Both the position numbers and the translations under genes were made by a program. Shown piece by piece: positions 5,004 through 5,071 of a DNA stretch of 5,071 bases; positions within the stretch are counted from its first letter, which is position 1; the number at the start of each line of letters is the position of its first letter. The stretch spans positions 1 to 5,071 of the forward strand of contig JAEDGN010000111.1 in NCBI GenBank assembly GCA_016297495.1. Direction: 5' to 3'. This stretch comes from Coprococcus sp. (GTDB taxonomy: Bacteria > Bacillota > Clostridia > Lachnospirales > Lachnospiraceae). The notes under the pieces were generated by a model. It was not told the DNA's origin, searched no databases, and saw only the letters and a program-made list of their open reading frames with translations.

Positions 5004-5071
5004 ATGGCAGAATCTAAAAAGAATATTATGACATTTGCGGGTTTAAGAGCTCTGGAGGATGAGCTGTTTGA
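5004..5071 (+). CDS. greA: transcription elongation factor GreA, 3' partial
   Basis: Only the first 22 codons are present (MAESKKNIMTFAGLRALEDE then LF). GreA enters the RNA polymerase secondary channel and stimulates cleavage of the transcript 3' end in backtracked complexes. The N-terminal coiled-coil begins with a lysine-rich segment, then T-x-x-GL-x-x-LEDEL, which matches GreA of Clostridia; the acidic hairpin tip lies beyond the window. The start is supported by AGGAAGGGA (4988-4996), seven bases before the ATG, and by a consensus promoter upstream. The position after dus fits the Firmicutes order dus-greA-lysS, predicting lysS to the right. With so few residues the call rests on both sequence and context. 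Confidence 0.82.
   Translation, partial: MAESKKNIMTFAGLRALEDELF

Overview
The window looks like chromosomal DNA from a Clostridia member of the Bacillota, most likely Lachnospiraceae. This rests on moderate base composition, strong AGGAGG-type ribosome binding sites, consensus sigma-A promoters, U-tailed hairpin terminators and the gene order birA / small acidic ORF / coaX / dus / greA. The part coaX-dus-greA resembles the conserved Firmicutes block that usually continues into lysS. I cannot assign a genus from sequence alone. All genes are on the plus strand.

Layout. Positions 1-707 hold the C-terminal two thirds of a band-7/SPFH (stomatin-like) membrane scaffold protein, cut by the left window edge and closed by a clear intrinsic terminator (729-759). 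A 239-base intergenic region (708-946) follows, carrying small inverted and direct repeats and a good promoter (858-887). Positions 947-1606 encode a six-helix PAP2-superfamily membrane enzyme as a single-gene unit, ended by a hairpin/terminator region (1612-1699). A promoter-like element with a perfect 16-bp palindrome in its spacer (1701-1729) then leads into a tightly packed operon: birA (1760-2737), an acidic, arginine-free small protein (2749-3096), coaX (3080-3871) and dus (3873-4853). Gene junctions there are 11 bases, a 17-base overlap and 1 base. A textbook sigma-A promoter (TTGACA, 17 bp, TATAAT; 4883-4911) restarts transcription for greA, of which only the first 22 codons are present (5004-5071).

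How the genes fit together. The operon is cofactor and RNA housekeeping. BirA attaches biotin to carboxylases and probably represses biotin genes. CoaX makes 4'-phosphopantothenate, the first committed step to coenzyme A. Dus reduces uridines in tRNA. GreA rescues backtracked RNA polymerase. The small protein between birA and coaX is the one real unknown. The SPFH and PAP2 genes are separate membrane-related units.

I see no mobile element, CRISPR array, tRNA/rRNA, integration site or defence system, and no convincing novel multi-gene system. The best leads are the uncharacterised small protein, the palindrome in the birA-operon promoter, the greA leader region and the repeats upstream of the PAP2 promoter.
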